From Actinobacteria bacterium OV320 (GTDB taxonomy: Bacteria > Actinomycetota > Actinomycetes > Streptomycetales > Streptomycetaceae), in contig LJCX01000032.1 of assembly GCA_001298545.1 (NCBI GenBank), positions 62,001 through 126,000 on the forward strand: 64,000 nucleotides of DNA, in the 5' to 3' direction. The translations under genes and the position numbers were made by a program. The notes beneath the pieces were generated by a model that did not search any database, was not told the origin of the DNA, and saw only the letters and a program-made list of their open reading frames with translations. How positions within the stretch are numbered: position 1 is the first letter of the stretch; every line of letters begins with the position of its first letter. Below, piece after piece: positions 17,901-27,003 of the stretch.

Positions 17901-18801
17901 GTCCGGCGGCGCCGCGAACGCCCTCGCCCCCCTGCTGCCGCTGCGCCGCGAGGGCGGCGCCGCACCGCTGTTCTGCGTCCACCCCGGCGCGGGCGTCTCC
18001 TGGCGCTACACCGGCCTGCTGCCCCACCTCGGCGGCGACCAGCCGGTGTACGGCATCCAGGCCGCCGGTCTCGACGGCACCCGGCCGCCCGCAGCCGACG
18101 CCCCGGCCATGGTCGCCTCCTACGTCGATCTGGTCCGCGAGGTCCAGCCGCACGGCCCCTACCGGCTGCTGGGCTGGTCGTACGGCGGCTTCGTCGCCCA
18201 CGCGATGGCCTGCGCGCTCCAGGAACAGGGGGAGCGGGTGGAACTGCTGGCCATGCTGGACGCCCCGCAGCCCTGGGCGAGCGCGTACGACGCCGGGACG
18301 GCCGAGCGCCAGGTGGCGGCCCTGCTGATGCGGGTGACCGGCCTGCCCGTGCCCCCGGACGGCGGACCGCCCGCGGTGGCGACCGTCCTGGACCTCATCG
18401 ACGCCAAGGTCACGGCGGATCCCGCCGCTTCTCCGGTCGACCGCGCGCAGGCCGCCGCCGTCGCCGACGTCATGCGCAACAACCTGCGCCTCGCGCCCCG
18501 GTTCGAGCCCGGTGTCTTCCACGGGGACGTCCTGTTCTTCAGCGCCGACGACGAACCGGCCACGGACTTCGCCGGCGACCTCGCCGTACAGCCCGGCAAG
18601 GCGGACGCCTGGCGGGCCCAGGTGCGGGGCACCCTGCACGACCACCGGGTGCCGTGCGGGCACTACGAGATGACCGAACCCGAACCCCTCGCCCTGATCG
18701 GCACGGCGGTCGCCAAGGCACTGCGCGGCACCGCCGATCCCACCGCGCCCTTACCCGTTCCGCCCCCCGGGGGCCCCGACAGTCCAGGAGACCCCACATG
18801 A
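14923..18801 (+). CDS. antD: antimycin polyketide synthase AntD (KS-AT-T-TE)
   Basis: A 1292-residue single-module type I polyketide synthase. KS has Cys190 (TACSTA) plus EAHGTATRLGDP and NIGHLGAAAG histidine motifs. AT has GHSLGEYT (Ser630) and, at the place of the usual YASH/HAFH specificity motif, AAAH (725-728). The carrier has FFDLGGDS (Ser950). TE has GWSYGG (Ser1086) and a GHYEM histidine (His1247). It decarboxylatively adds an alkylmalonyl unit and macrolactonises the chain to the dilactone. AntD AT is known to be unusually tolerant of alkyl size, which fits the small residues in the motif. Codon 1277 (18751-18753) is a TTA leucine codon, the rare codon read by bldA tRNA, in a Pro-rich tail just before the ATGA overlap with antE. 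Confidence 0.97.
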
Positions 18802-20033
18802 CCGTGACCGCACCCCAGGACCTCTACGAACTCGGTGACGCGCCCGAACCGGGCACCGTGCCACGGAAGATGTACGCCTCGCTGATCCGCCGGGAGCGCT
18901 ACGGGGAGCCCGTCGACGCGTTCCGCACCGAGGTGGTCGACGTCCCCCCGGTCCGCCGTGGCCAGGTGCTGGTCAAGGTGATGGCGGCCGGCGTCAACTA
19001 CAACAACGTCTGGGCGGCGCTGGGCAAGCCGCTCGACGTGATCGCCGCACGGCAGAAGGCCGGTGCTGTCGAGGACTTCCACATCGGCGGCTCCGACCTG
19101 TCGGGCATCGTGTGGGCCGTCGGAGAGGACGTCAGGGGCGTTCGGCTCGGGGACGAGGTCGTCGTGCTCGCCAGCCGCTGGGACGAGTCGGCCGAGGACA
19201 TCCGCCTGGGCGGTGACCCGGCCGCGTCCGTCAGCCAGCGGGTGTGGGGCTACGAGGAGAACTACGGCTCCTTCGCGCAGTTCGTGGTCGTGGACGACTA
19301 CATGTGCCACCCCAAGCCCGCCCGGCTGTCCTGGGCGGCCGCCGCCTGCTACATGGCGACCGCGGCCACCGCCTACCGGCAGTTGTTCGGCTGGGAGCCG
19401 CACACCGTCCGGCCCGGCGACCCGGTGCTGATCTGGGGCGGTGCCGGTGGCCTGGGCAGCATCGCCATCCAGCTCGTCCGGCACGTGGGCGGCATCCCGG
19501 TCGCCGTCGTCTCCAGCGAGGAACGCGGCGCGTTCTGCATGCGGCTCGGCGCCGAGGGCTGGATCGACCGGCGCGACTTCGACCACTGGGGCCGGATGCC
19601 CGACACCGCCGACGACGCCGCGATGAGCCGCTGGCTGTCCGGGGCGCGGGCCTTCGGGCGGCGCTTCTGGGACGTGCTCGGCGAGCGGCGCAGCCCCCGG
19701 ATCGTGCTGGAGCACTCCGGCGCCGACACCATCCCCACCTCCGTCTATCTGTGCGACAACGCGGGCATGGTCGTCATCTGCGGCGGCACCACCGGCTACA
19801 ACGGCGACGTCGACCTGCGGTTCCTGTGGATGCGGCAGAAGCGGCTCCAGGGCTCGCACGCCGCCTGCGCCCGCGAGGCCCGTGAGATCACCCGGCTGAT
19901 CGACCAGGGTGTCATCGACCCGTGCCTGTCCCGGACCTTCGGTTTCGAGGAGATCGGTCTGGCCCACCAACTCATCCACGAGAACCGTCACCCGATGGGG
20001 AACATGGCGGTCCTGGTCAACGCGTCGGAGTAG
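18798..20033 (+). CDS. antE: crotonyl-CoA carboxylase/reductase AntE
   Basis: A 411-residue medium-chain dehydrogenase/reductase of the enoyl-CoA carboxylase/reductase family. It reduces 2-enoyl-CoAs with NADPH and traps CO2, giving the alkylmalonyl-CoA extender units for AntD and so the variable C7 alkyl group. Visible are VNYNNVWAALG near residue 70, YEENYGSFAQF near 150, the nucleotide-binding WGGAGGLGSIAIQL near 212-225 and the family's C-terminal HENRHPMGNMAVL. It starts inside the antD stop (ATGA), so translation is probably coupled. It is somewhat shorter than stand-alone primary-metabolism Ccr proteins (~445 residues). Confidence 0.96.
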   Translation: MTVTAPQDLYELGDAPEPGTVPRKMYASLIRRERYGEPVDAFRTEVVDVPPVRRGQVLVKVMAAGVNYNNVWAALGKPLDVIAARQKAGAVEDFHIGGSDLSGIVWAVGEDVRGVRLGDEVVVLASRWDESAEDIRLGGDPAASVSQRVWGYEENYGSFAQFVVVDDYMCHPKPARLSWAAAACYMATAATAYRQLFGWEPHTVRPGDPVLIWGGAGGLGSIAIQLVRHVGGIPVAVVSSEERGAFCMRLGAEGWIDRRDFDHWGRMPDTADDAAMSRWLSGARAFGRRFWDVLGERRSPRIVLEHSGADTIPTSVYLCDNAGMVVICGGTTGYNGDVDLRFLWMRQKRLQGSHAACAREAREITRLIDQGVIDPCLSRTFGFEEIGLAHQLIHENRHPMGNMAVLVNASE

Positions 20034-20040
20034 AGCGTGC

Positions 20041-20188
20041 GGTGGCCGGGCCGTCCGACGGCCGGTCCGGCCACCCGCCCCTCCGACCGAAGACCCGCGG
20101 TCCGGCCCCGGCACGGCGAGCCGGCCCGCGAGGGACTCGGCACCGGCCGGGCCCGGCCACCGGGGGAGCGGTGGCCGGGCCCGGTGCC
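20041..20188. terminator. two hairpins in the antE/antF convergent gap
   Basis: The 189-base gap between the convergent antE and antF ends holds a 12-bp hairpin (20041-20052 with 20064-20075, one mismatch) and a longer one (about 20139-20162 with 20169-20188, near-perfect with a 2-base bulge). They probably terminate transcription from both sides. Confidence 0.65.
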
Positions 20189-20222
20189 GGCGGCCGGGGC
20201 GACCGCGGGGAGGCGCGTGACC

Positions 20223-21701
20223 TCAGGTCCGCAGGAGCTTCTTGACGATCTTCCCGGCGGGGTTGCGGGGCACCTGCTCGATGAACTCCACCCGCCGCGG
20301 CCTCTTGTAGGGGGCGAGCAACCCCGAGATGTGGCCCAGCAGTTCCCGGGCGCCGGTGTCCGGCTCGGCCACCACGTACGCCAGCGGCACCTCGCCGTAG
20401 TCCTCGTCCGCCATCCCGACGACCGCCGCGTCCCGTACCGCCGGGTGGCTCATCAGGGCGCGCTCGATCTCCGAGGGATAGACGTTCTGGCCGGCCCGGA
20501 TGATGACGTCCTTGGTACGGTCCACGAGGTGGATGCGTCCCGCCTCGTCCACGAACCCCAGGTCCCCGGTCCTGATCCACCCGTCGAGGTCGATCTCCCG
20601 CGTGGCCTGCGGATCGTTCCAGTAGCCCTGCATCACACCGGGTCCGCGCACCACGATCTCGCCGATCTCGCCGAGCGGCGACTCCGTCCCGTCCGAGCCC
20701 ACCGCGCGTGCGGACATACCCGGGATCACGCGACCGCAGGGGATGCGCGCGGCGCCGTCCCCGGGCGAGGGGTGCTCGTCGGGGCCGAGGGTGACGAACG
20801 GGCCGCCGACCTCCGTCATGCCGTACACCTGCCGGAAGCCGCAGCCGAGGCGCCGTACGGCCTCCTCGTACACGTCGAGCGGCATGGGGGCGGCACCGTA
20901 CAGGATCTCCCGGAGGGTGGACAGGTCGGTGCGGTCCGCTCCCTTGGCCTGGAGCATGAAGCGCACCATCTGCGGGACCATCCACATGTGGGTCGCCCGG
21001 TGCCGTTCCACCGCGGCCAGCGCCCGCTGCGGGGTGAAGCCCGGCATGAGCACGATGGTGGCGCCCGTCGCCATGTAGGTCAGGGACACCACCATGCTGC
21101 CGTGGTACAGCGGGCAGCAGTTGACCATCACGATGTCGTCGGTGGGCCTGGCCTGCACCAGCCAGCCCAGGGCGATGGCGCGGAACGAGGCGCTGTCGAC
21201 CGTGACGCCCTTGGCCCGCCCGGTGGTCGCCGAGGTGTGCAGCACGGCCACCGGATCGGTGTCGGCCACGGGCGGCAGCTCCCGCCGCGACGCCACACTG
21301 CCCAGTGCCTCGAAGGCCGGCTTGTCGAACGCCATCGTGATCCGCACCGAGGCGGGGAACTCCGGCTGGCGGTCGAGCAGTTCGGACTCACCGAACACGG
21401 CGACCGCGCCGACGCGTGCCACGATGTCGGCGACCTCGGGCACGGCCAGGCTGTGGTTCAGCGGTACGAACAGCGCGCCGAGGCGGGCGAGCGCGAAGTA
21501 GGTCTCCAGCACCTCGATCCGGTCCTTGGAGAGCACGGCGACCCGGTCACCGTGCTCGATTCCCAGCTCCGCCAATCCCCGCGCGAGTTCGAGCGTACGG
21601 TCGTGGAAACCGGCCCAGGTGACCGCGCGCCGCTCGTCGACCAGTGCCGTCCGCCCAGGGAAGCACTGCCGGTTGCGTTCCAGCAGCTGCGTGAGCCACA
21701 T
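20223..21701 (-). CDS. antF: aryl/acyl-CoA ligase AntF (anthranilate-activating)
   Basis: A 492-residue AMP-forming ligase (ANL superfamily). The phosphate loop reads HTSATTGRAKGV (~residue 157), the later core motifs are YGMTEVGG and GWIRTGDLGF, and the catalytic C-terminal lysine is in NPAGKIVKKLL at the very end. In antimycin biosynthesis AntF adenylates anthranilate and loads it on AntG. Its start codon shares one base with the antG stop, so the pair is a tight antGF operon, reported as a direct AntA target. Confidence 0.95.
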   Translation of the reverse strand: MWLTQLLERNRQCFPGRTALVDERRAVTWAGFHDRTLELARGLAELGIEHGDRVAVLSKDRIEVLETYFALARLGALFVPLNHSLAVPEVADIVARVGAVAVFGESELLDRQPEFPASVRITMAFDKPAFEALGSVASRRELPPVADTDPVAVLHTSATTGRAKGVTVDSASFRAIALGWLVQARPTDDIVMVNCCPLYHGSMVVSLTYMATGATIVLMPGFTPQRALAAVERHRATHMWMVPQMVRFMLQAKGADRTDLSTLREILYGAAPMPLDVYEEAVRRLGCGFRQVYGMTEVGGPFVTLGPDEHPSPGDGAARIPCGRVIPGMSARAVGSDGTESPLGEIGEIVVRGPGVMQGYWNDPQATREIDLDGWIRTGDLGFVDEAGRIHLVDRTKDVIIRAGQNVYPSEIERALMSHPAVRDAAVVGMADEDYGEVPLAYVVAEPDTGARELLGHISGLLAPYKRPRRVEFIEQVPRNPAGKIVKKLLRT

Positions 21702-21955
21702 CAGGCACCGCCACCGGAACCGGCCGCGGACCGCTCGGCCACGAAACGCTCGTAGTCGGCGATCGTCTGCAGCTTCTCCATGTCGTCCGCGGTGATCTCC
21801 ACTCCGGCTCGCTGCTCGACCAGCAGCACCAGCCGCACCAGGTCCCCGGAGTCGATGCCGCTCGCGGCGAGGTCTAGGTCGTCACCGACCTGCCCGGCGT
21901 CGGCGAACTCCTCCGTGCCGGTCAGCTCGACCAGCAACTCCCTGACGGTGCTCAT
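21701..21955 (-). CDS. antG: discrete acyl carrier protein AntG
   Basis: An 84-residue carrier protein. Ser36 in SGIDSGDLVRL is the expected phosphopantetheine site. AntG holds anthranilate as a thioester while AntHIJKL oxidises and rearranges it. The frame is open upstream to 22303, but the ATG at 21955 gives the carrier-protein length. It faces antH across a 322-base divergent promoter region with strong inverted repeats. Confidence 0.95.
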   Translation of the reverse strand: MSTVRELLVELTGTEEFADAGQVGDDLDLAASGIDSGDLVRLVLLVEQRAGVEITADDMEKLQTIADYERFVAERSAAGSGGGA

Positions 21956-22040
21956 GGTTACCCCTTTCGCCCGGCAGGCCGACCGCCGAGCGGATCGCGT
22001 CCTTCGCCTGTCACCCGAACAAGAGGTCCCCGCGCCGAAC

Positions 22041-22104
22041 CGCAATCCCCGCACCCCCGCGTGACGTTTGTCACGCGCCCCGTCCGGCACGCCGGGGGAT
22101 TGCG
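22041..22104. promoter_or_regulatory. nested inverted repeats in the antG/antH divergent promoter region
   Basis: CGCGTGAC (22058-22065) and GTCACGCG (22070-22077) form a perfect palindrome with a GTTT spacer, so each strand carries an outward-facing GTCACGCG. Outside it, CGCAATCCCC (22041-22050) is answered by GGGGATTGCG (22095-22104). Spacing between inner and outer elements is 7 bases towards antG and 17 towards antH. This is the place where AntA-dependent promoters for antGF and antHIJKLMNO are expected; the boxes may be their -35/-10 elements. The remaining ~170 bases to antH show nothing clear. Confidence 0.5.
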
Positions 22105-22277
22105 GGCCTCCCGCACGGCCTCTTTCCCAGACGGAGGCCGCGCCCGATCCACCGGGCGAGGCGGGCGCAACGGCGCCCGGGAAGCACCGAAGGAGTGATG
22201 CCAGTGCCCAGGCGAGGGGTCCGGTCCAGGGGCGTGTACGTCCCCGCCCCGGCGCGGATCGGCCGGGGAGGCGCGGC

Positions 22278-23363
22278 ATGAGCGCGACAGGGCCCGCCGA
22301 CACCGCGGCCGCCGGCGAGGACGAACCGACGGCGAGGTTCGAGGCGCTCGTCGGCGCCGGTGAGGCCGTCGAACCGCGCGACTGGATGCCCGACGGCTAC
22401 CGCCGCATGGTGCTCCGGCAGCTCGCGCAGCACGCCCACTCCGAGATCATCGGCATGCAGCCGGAGGGCGCCTGGCTCACCCGGGCGCCCTCCCTGCACC
22501 GCAAGTCGGTGCTCATCGCCAAGGTCCAGGACGAGGCCGGCCACGGCCTGTACCTGTACTCCGCCGCCGAGACGCTGGGCGTGGACCGCGCCGACCTGCT
22601 GGACGCCCTGCACCAGGGCCGCCAACGCGCCTCGGCGACCTTCGACCACCCCGCGCTGACCTGGGCCGACACCGGCACCATCGCCTGGCTGACGGACGGC
22701 GCCGCCGTCATCAACCAGGCCCCGCTGTGCCGCACTTCCTACGGACCCTACGCACGGGCCATGCGGCGCGTCTGCCAGGAGGAGGCCTTCCACGTACGGC
22801 AGGGCTACGACCTGATGCGCGCCCTGTGCGAGGGGACACCGGCACAGAAGGCGATGGCGCAGGACGCGGTGGACCGCTGGTGGCTGCCGGCCGTGGCGCT
22901 GATGTTCGGCCCGCCCGACACCGAGGCGGGCGGCGCCGACGCGCGCACCGCGGCGGTCGGTGCCGCGGTCTCGCGCCGCGCCATGGCCTGGGGCATCAAG
23001 CGGCACACCAACGACGAACTGCGCGCGCGTTTCGTCGACAGCTGCGTCCCGCAGGCCGAACGCCTCGGCCTGACCCTGCCCGACCCGGCGATCCGCTGGA
23101 ACGAGGAACGCGGCCACTACGACTTCACCCCGGTCGACTGGGACGTTTACCGGCGCGCGCTGGGCGAGGACACGCACTGGGCCCGGCAGCGCGTCGCCCA
23201 CCGGCGCGCGGCGCACGAGGACGGCGCCTGGGTACGGGAGGCCGCCGCCGCGTACGCCGCCCGCACCCGGGACGCCGACGCGGCGGCCGGCCAGGACGCC
23301 GGTGCACACGAGCACGGGCACGGGCAGGAGCACGGCCAGGACCGCACGGAGGTACGGGCATGA
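22278..23363 (+). CDS. antH: PaaA-like oxygenase catalytic subunit AntH
   Basis: A 361-residue diiron protein like PaaA, the catalytic subunit of ring-1,2-phenylacetyl-CoA epoxidase. Carboxylate/histidine motifs are visible as HAHSEIIGMQ (~residue 50), KVQDEAGHG (~80) and QEEAFHVRQG (~170). In the antimycin pathway the complex epoxidises AntG-bound anthranilate, and rearrangement gives 3-aminosalicylate. The tail is rich in His, Gly and Glu (near residues 340-355). The start is the ATG at 22278 behind GGGGAGG. First gene of a closely packed run to antP; it overlaps antI by four bases (ATGA). Confidence 0.95.
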   Translation: MSATGPADTAAAGEDEPTARFEALVGAGEAVEPRDWMPDGYRRMVLRQLAQHAHSEIIGMQPEGAWLTRAPSLHRKSVLIAKVQDEAGHGLYLYSAAETLGVDRADLLDALHQGRQRASATFDHPALTWADTGTIAWLTDGAAVINQAPLCRTSYGPYARAMRRVCQEEAFHVRQGYDLMRALCEGTPAQKAMAQDAVDRWWLPAVALMFGPPDTEAGGADARTAAVGAAVSRRAMAWGIKRHTNDELRARFVDSCVPQAERLGLTLPDPAIRWNEERGHYDFTPVDWDVYRRALGEDTHWARQRVAHRRAAHEDGAWVREAAAAYAARTRDADAAAGQDAGAHEHGHGQEHGQDRTEVRA

Positions 23364-23725
23364 GCAGCGGACAGCCGGAAGGCGTCCCGGCGGCGCGGAC
23401 GGTTGGCGCCCCGGAGGCGCGGCCGGAGGGCGTCCCCGCCTCCTGGGAGGTCTTCCTGCGGCCCCGGCGCGGACTCTCCCACCAGCACGTGGGCTCGGTA
23501 CGCGCCTACGACCCGGACACCGCCCTGCTCAGGGCGCGTGACCTCTACACCCGCCGGGGCGACCCGCTGTCGCTGTGGGTGGTCCGCTCGGACGCGGTGC
23601 ACACCGCCTCCCCGGACGAACGCGACCCGTACTTCGCCAACGCGCGGCACAAGCCGTACCGGTACCCCCAGCAGTTCGTGCCGCTGACGACCGAGAGGAG
23701 CCCCGACGGTGGCCACGACGACTGA
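23360..23725 (+). CDS. antI: PaaB-like subunit AntI
   Basis: A 121-residue PaaB-type protein, a small structural partner of the multicomponent oxygenase. The family signature WEVFLRPRRGLSHQHVGSVR (about residues 29-48) is clear, preceded by a low-complexity Gly/Pro/Ala N-terminus absent from primary-metabolism PaaB. Starts in the antH stop and overlaps antJ by 17 bases. Confidence 0.93.
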   Translation: MSSGQPEGVPAARTVGAPEARPEGVPASWEVFLRPRRGLSHQHVGSVRAYDPDTALLRARDLYTRRGDPLSLWVVRSDAVHTASPDERDPYFANARHKPYRYPQQFVPLTTERSPDGGHDD

Positions 23726-24509
23726 GCGGGCGGCCGCCACCGAGGCGGACGGCCGCACCGACCCCCGGCTCGCCGTCCAGCTGCTGCGCCTCGGCGACGA
23801 CGCCCTCGTCCTCGGCCAGCGGCTGTGCCAGTGGATCACCCGGGCGCCCACCATCGAGGAGGACCTGGCGCTCTCCAACATCGCCCTCGACCTCGTCGGC
23901 CAGGCCCGGCTGTTGCTCACCCTCGCCGGACGCCTCGACGGCACCGGACGCGACGAGGACGACCTCGCCTTCGCCCGGACCGACCGCGAGTTCACCAACG
24001 CTCTGCTCACCGAGCTGCCCAACGGCGACTTCGCGGCCACCGTCGCCCGGCAACTCGTCTACACCCACTACGCCGTGGCCTACTACAGGGCGCTCGGCGA
24101 CTGCGCGGACCCCGAACTGGCCGCGTTCGGACAGCGGGCCGCCAAGGAGATCGCCTTCCACCGGCTGCACGCCGACACCTGGACCGAACGCCTCGGCCTC
24201 GGGACCGCCGAGAGCGCCCGCCGCATGCAGGAGGGCCTCGATCACGTATGGCCGTACACGGCGGAACTCTTCGACGAGGACGACCCGGTACGCGACCTCG
24301 CCGCCGCCGGAACGGCCCCCTCGCCCGCCCCGCTGCGCCCGGGATGGGAGCGGAGCACGACAGAGGTGATCACCCGGGCCGGACTCACCGTACCGTCCCC
24401 CCGCTGGCGGGCCCGCGGCGGCCGAGCGGGCCTGCACACCGAGGAGTTCGCGTCCCTGGTCGCCGAACTCCAGTCGGTGCGCCGCCAGTTCCCCGGAGGT
24501 ACCTGGTGA
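23709..24509 (+). CDS. antJ: PaaC-like subunit AntJ
   Basis: A 266-residue PaaC-type ferritin-like subunit that forms a structural heterodimer with the PaaA-like chain. EDLALSNIALDLVGQARLLL (~residues 50-70) and KEIAFHRLHADTWTERLG (~145-162) match the family. The GTG start at 23709 has GAGAGGAG upstream and lies within antI; the stop overlaps the antK GTG. Confidence 0.93.
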   Translation: MATTTERAAATEADGRTDPRLAVQLLRLGDDALVLGQRLCQWITRAPTIEEDLALSNIALDLVGQARLLLTLAGRLDGTGRDEDDLAFARTDREFTNALLTELPNGDFAATVARQLVYTHYAVAYYRALGDCADPELAAFGQRAAKEIAFHRLHADTWTERLGLGTAESARRMQEGLDHVWPYTAELFDEDDPVRDLAAAGTAPSPAPLRPGWERSTTEVITRAGLTVPSPRWRARGGRAGLHTEEFASLVAELQSVRRQFPGGTW

Positions 24510-25006
24510 ACGGCGGCACGGCCCTCGCGGCATCGGAGGTCCGCGCCCGGGTGGAGGCGGTGCCGGACCCGGAGCTGCCCTTCCTCGCCCTCGGCGACCT
24601 CGGAGTGATCGGCTCGGTCGGCCCCGCTGCCGACGGACGTCTCGAGGTGGAGTTCACCCCCACCTACCTGGGCTGCCCGGCACTGGCCGCGATGGCCTCC
24701 TCGATCCGCGACGTCCTGACGGACTGCGGCCACCCCGACGCCCGGGTACGGCAGGTGCTGTCCCCGGTGTGGACGACCGACCGCATCACCGCGGCCGGCC
24801 GCGCCAAGCTCGCCGCCCACGGCATCGCCCCGCCCACGCCCGCACCGGGGGACGGCCCGGTCCTCGTCCGGCTCACCGGGGTGCCCTGTCCGCACTGCGG
24901 TTCCCGAGCCACCCGGCCGCACAGCGCGTTCGGCCCCACCCGCTGCCAGTCGATGCTGCGTTGCACCGCCTGCCGCGAGCTGTTCCCCCACCTGAGCGCG
25001 CTATGA
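24506..25006 (+). CDS. antK: PaaD-like protein AntK
   Basis: A 166-residue protein combining an N-terminal MIP18/SufT-like domain (DPELPFLALGDLGVIGSV; YLGCPALAAM with Cys) and a C-terminal metal-binding segment with two cysteine pairs (PCPHCG and RCTACRE). PaaD-type proteins are thought to help assemble or insert the metal centres of the oxygenase. GTG start overlaps the antJ stop; the stop overlaps the antL ATG. Confidence 0.93.
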   Translation: MNGGTALAASEVRARVEAVPDPELPFLALGDLGVIGSVGPAADGRLEVEFTPTYLGCPALAAMASSIRDVLTDCGHPDARVRQVLSPVWTTDRITAAGRAKLAAHGIAPPTPAPGDGPVLVRLTGVPCPHCGSRATRPHSAFGPTRCQSMLRCTACRELFPHLSAL

Positions 25007-26127
25007 GGCGGCCGAACCCCGCCCTCGCGACCGACGGCGCCCGCCGCCGCACCGGCTGGCACCGGCTCCCGGTCACCGCCGTCCAGCACCTCACCGGGGA
25101 CGCCGTCGCCGTCACCCTAAACGTACCGGACCCCCTCCGCGCCACCTTCGCGCACAGGCCCGGCGAGCACGTCGTAGTCCGGCACCGCCGCTCGGGCGAG
25201 GAGCTGCGCCGCAGCTACTCGGTGTGCCCGCCGCCCGAGGCGCCCGGCGTGCTGCGGCTGGTGATCAAGCGGGGCGCCCCGGACGGCTTCGGCGCATACG
25301 CGCTGACCTGTCTGGCACCCGGCGACGGTCTCGAACTCTCCGCGCCCGCCGGGGCCTTCGCCCTGCCCGAGCTGCCCGGAGCCCACCACGTGCTGATCGC
25401 GGGCGGCTCCGGCATCACCCCGCTCGCGGCCATGGGCGCGAGCGCGCTGCGCACGGACCCCACGTGCCGGGTCCATCTCGTCCACTCGGTGCCCACGGCC
25501 GCGGACGCTCTGCTCGCCGACGAACTCGCCCTGCTCAAGGACGCGTTCGTCGACCGGTTCACCGTGCTCCACATACTGACCCGCGAAGGACGCCCGCCCC
25601 TGGGCGGCCGGATCGATGCCGAGGGCCTGCCGCGGCTGCTGGCCGCGCTGGACATCCGGCCGGGCCCGGACACCACCTTCGCCCTGTGCGGTCCGGCCGG
25701 TCTGATCGCCACCGTCCGGCGGGCGCTGACGGACGCGGGAGCCGACCCGGCCCTGGTCCGCTCCGAGCTGTTCGCCCTCGGCGACACCCCGCCGATCCCG
25801 CCCGTACCCGGCACCCCGCCCGGACCCGGCGCGCCGCGCGCCCCTGAGGGCACCCGGGTCACCGCCCTCTACGACGGCCACCGCCGGGTCGTCACCGCCG
25901 GGCCGCGGGACCCCGCGCTCCTCGACGCGCTGCTGCGCGACCACCCGGACGTGCCGTACGCCTGCCGCGAGGGCATCTGCGGCAGCTGCCGTGCCAAGGT
26001 CCTCACCGGCGAGGTCGCGACCGGCCCCCAGTACGCCCTCGACGCCGGGCAACTGGCCGCCGGCTACACGCTCACCTGCCGCGCCAGGCCCCTGGGCAGC
26101 GAGGTCACGGTCGACTTCGACGCATGA
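25003..26127 (+). CDS. antL: PaaE-like flavin/iron-sulfur reductase AntL
   Basis: A 374-residue electron-transfer subunit. An N-terminal FAD-binding ferredoxin-reductase domain (EELRRSYSVCPPPE ~60-73; AGGSGITPLAAM ~130-142; LCGPAGLI near 228) is followed by a C-terminal plant-type 2Fe-2S ferredoxin with C-x4-C-x2-C (YACREGICGSCRAKVLTG) and the distant fourth Cys in LTCRARP. It passes NAD(P)H electrons to the AntH diiron site. Confidence 0.94.
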   Translation: MRRPNPALATDGARRRTGWHRLPVTAVQHLTGDAVAVTLNVPDPLRATFAHRPGEHVVVRHRRSGEELRRSYSVCPPPEAPGVLRLVIKRGAPDGFGAYALTCLAPGDGLELSAPAGAFALPELPGAHHVLIAGGSGITPLAAMGASALRTDPTCRVHLVHSVPTAADALLADELALLKDAFVDRFTVLHILTREGRPPLGGRIDAEGLPRLLAALDIRPGPDTTFALCGPAGLIATVRRALTDAGADPALVRSELFALGDTPPIPPVPGTPPGPGAPRAPEGTRVTALYDGHRRVVTAGPRDPALLDALLRDHPDVPYACREGICGSCRAKVLTGEVATGPQYALDAGQLAAGYTLTCRARPLGSEVTVDFDA

Positions 26128-26173
26128 CGGCACCCGCCCCGGCCACCACCCACCCCAGCAGAAGGAGAACGCG

Positions 26174-26950
26174 ATGACCACCCCCCTGCGGCACGCGGGC
26201 AGGACCGCTCTGGTCACCGGCGGCAGCCGCGGCATCGGCCGGGCCGTCGCCCGCCGGCTGGCCGGCGAAGGCGCCCTCGTCGCCGTCCACTACGGACACG
26301 ACCACGAGGCGGCCGAGCGCACCGTCAAGGAGATCGAGACCGACGGCGGACGCGCCTTCCCGGTCCACGCCGAACTGGGCGTGCCCGGTGACGCCGACAC
26401 CCTGTGGACGGCCTTCGACCACGCCCTCGCCGGGCAGGAGGCCGCACCCGGCCTGGACATCCTCGTCAACAACGCCGGCATCACCGTCCCGCGCCGGATC
26501 GCGGACGTCACCGAGGACGACTACGACCGGGCGTTCGCGATCAACACCAGGGCGCCGTTCTTCATCATCCAGCGCGGTCTGGACCGGCTGCGCGACGGCG
26601 GCCGGATCGTGAACGTCTCCTCGGTCGCCACACGCGTCGCCTTCCCGCCGATCATCGCCTACACCATGACCAAGGCCGCCCTCGACTACTTCACCCTGGC
26701 CCTCGCCCAGGAACTGGGACCGCGGGGCATCACGGTGAACAGCGTCGCGCCCGGCTACACCGAGACGGAGATCAACCCGACGCTCGCCGTCCCGGAGATC
26801 CGCCAGAGGTACGAGGCGGCCTCCGTGTTCGGCCGGCTCGGCGCCCCCGCGGACATCGCCGACGTCGTCTCCCTCGTGGCGAGCGACGAAGCCCGCTGGG
26901 TGACCGGCCAGTGGATCGACGCCTCCGGCGGAGTCCACCTCGGCCCGTGA
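26174..26950 (+). CDS. antM: short-chain dehydrogenase AntM (C8 ketoreductase)
   Basis: A 258-residue SDR with TGGSRGIG cofactor loop, NNAG (~residue 96) and catalytic Ser-Tyr-Lys in NVSSVATRVAFPPIIAYTMTK. The discrete ketoreductase AntM is known to reduce the C8 beta-keto group of the antimycin scaffold before AntB acylates it. It has its own AAGGAGAA ribosome site 46 bases after antL. Confidence 0.94.
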   Translation: MTTPLRHAGRTALVTGGSRGIGRAVARRLAGEGALVAVHYGHDHEAAERTVKEIETDGGRAFPVHAELGVPGDADTLWTAFDHALAGQEAAPGLDILVNNAGITVPRRIADVTEDDYDRAFAINTRAPFFIIQRGLDRLRDGGRIVNVSSVATRVAFPPIIAYTMTKAALDYFTLALAQELGPRGITVNSVAPGYTETEINPTLAVPEIRQRYEAASVFGRLGAPADIADVVSLVASDEARWVTGQWIDASGGVHLGP

Positions 26951-27003
26951 GCCCCGCGCCCGTCCCGCCGCGCCGCCCGCGGCAGCAACAGGAGGCCCTC
27001 ACC

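Noticed and set aside
22041..22104. Attenuator or riboswitch for antH
   Set aside because: The palindromes lie centrally between two divergent genes, more like promoter or operator elements than a leader RNA; no riboswitch core seen.
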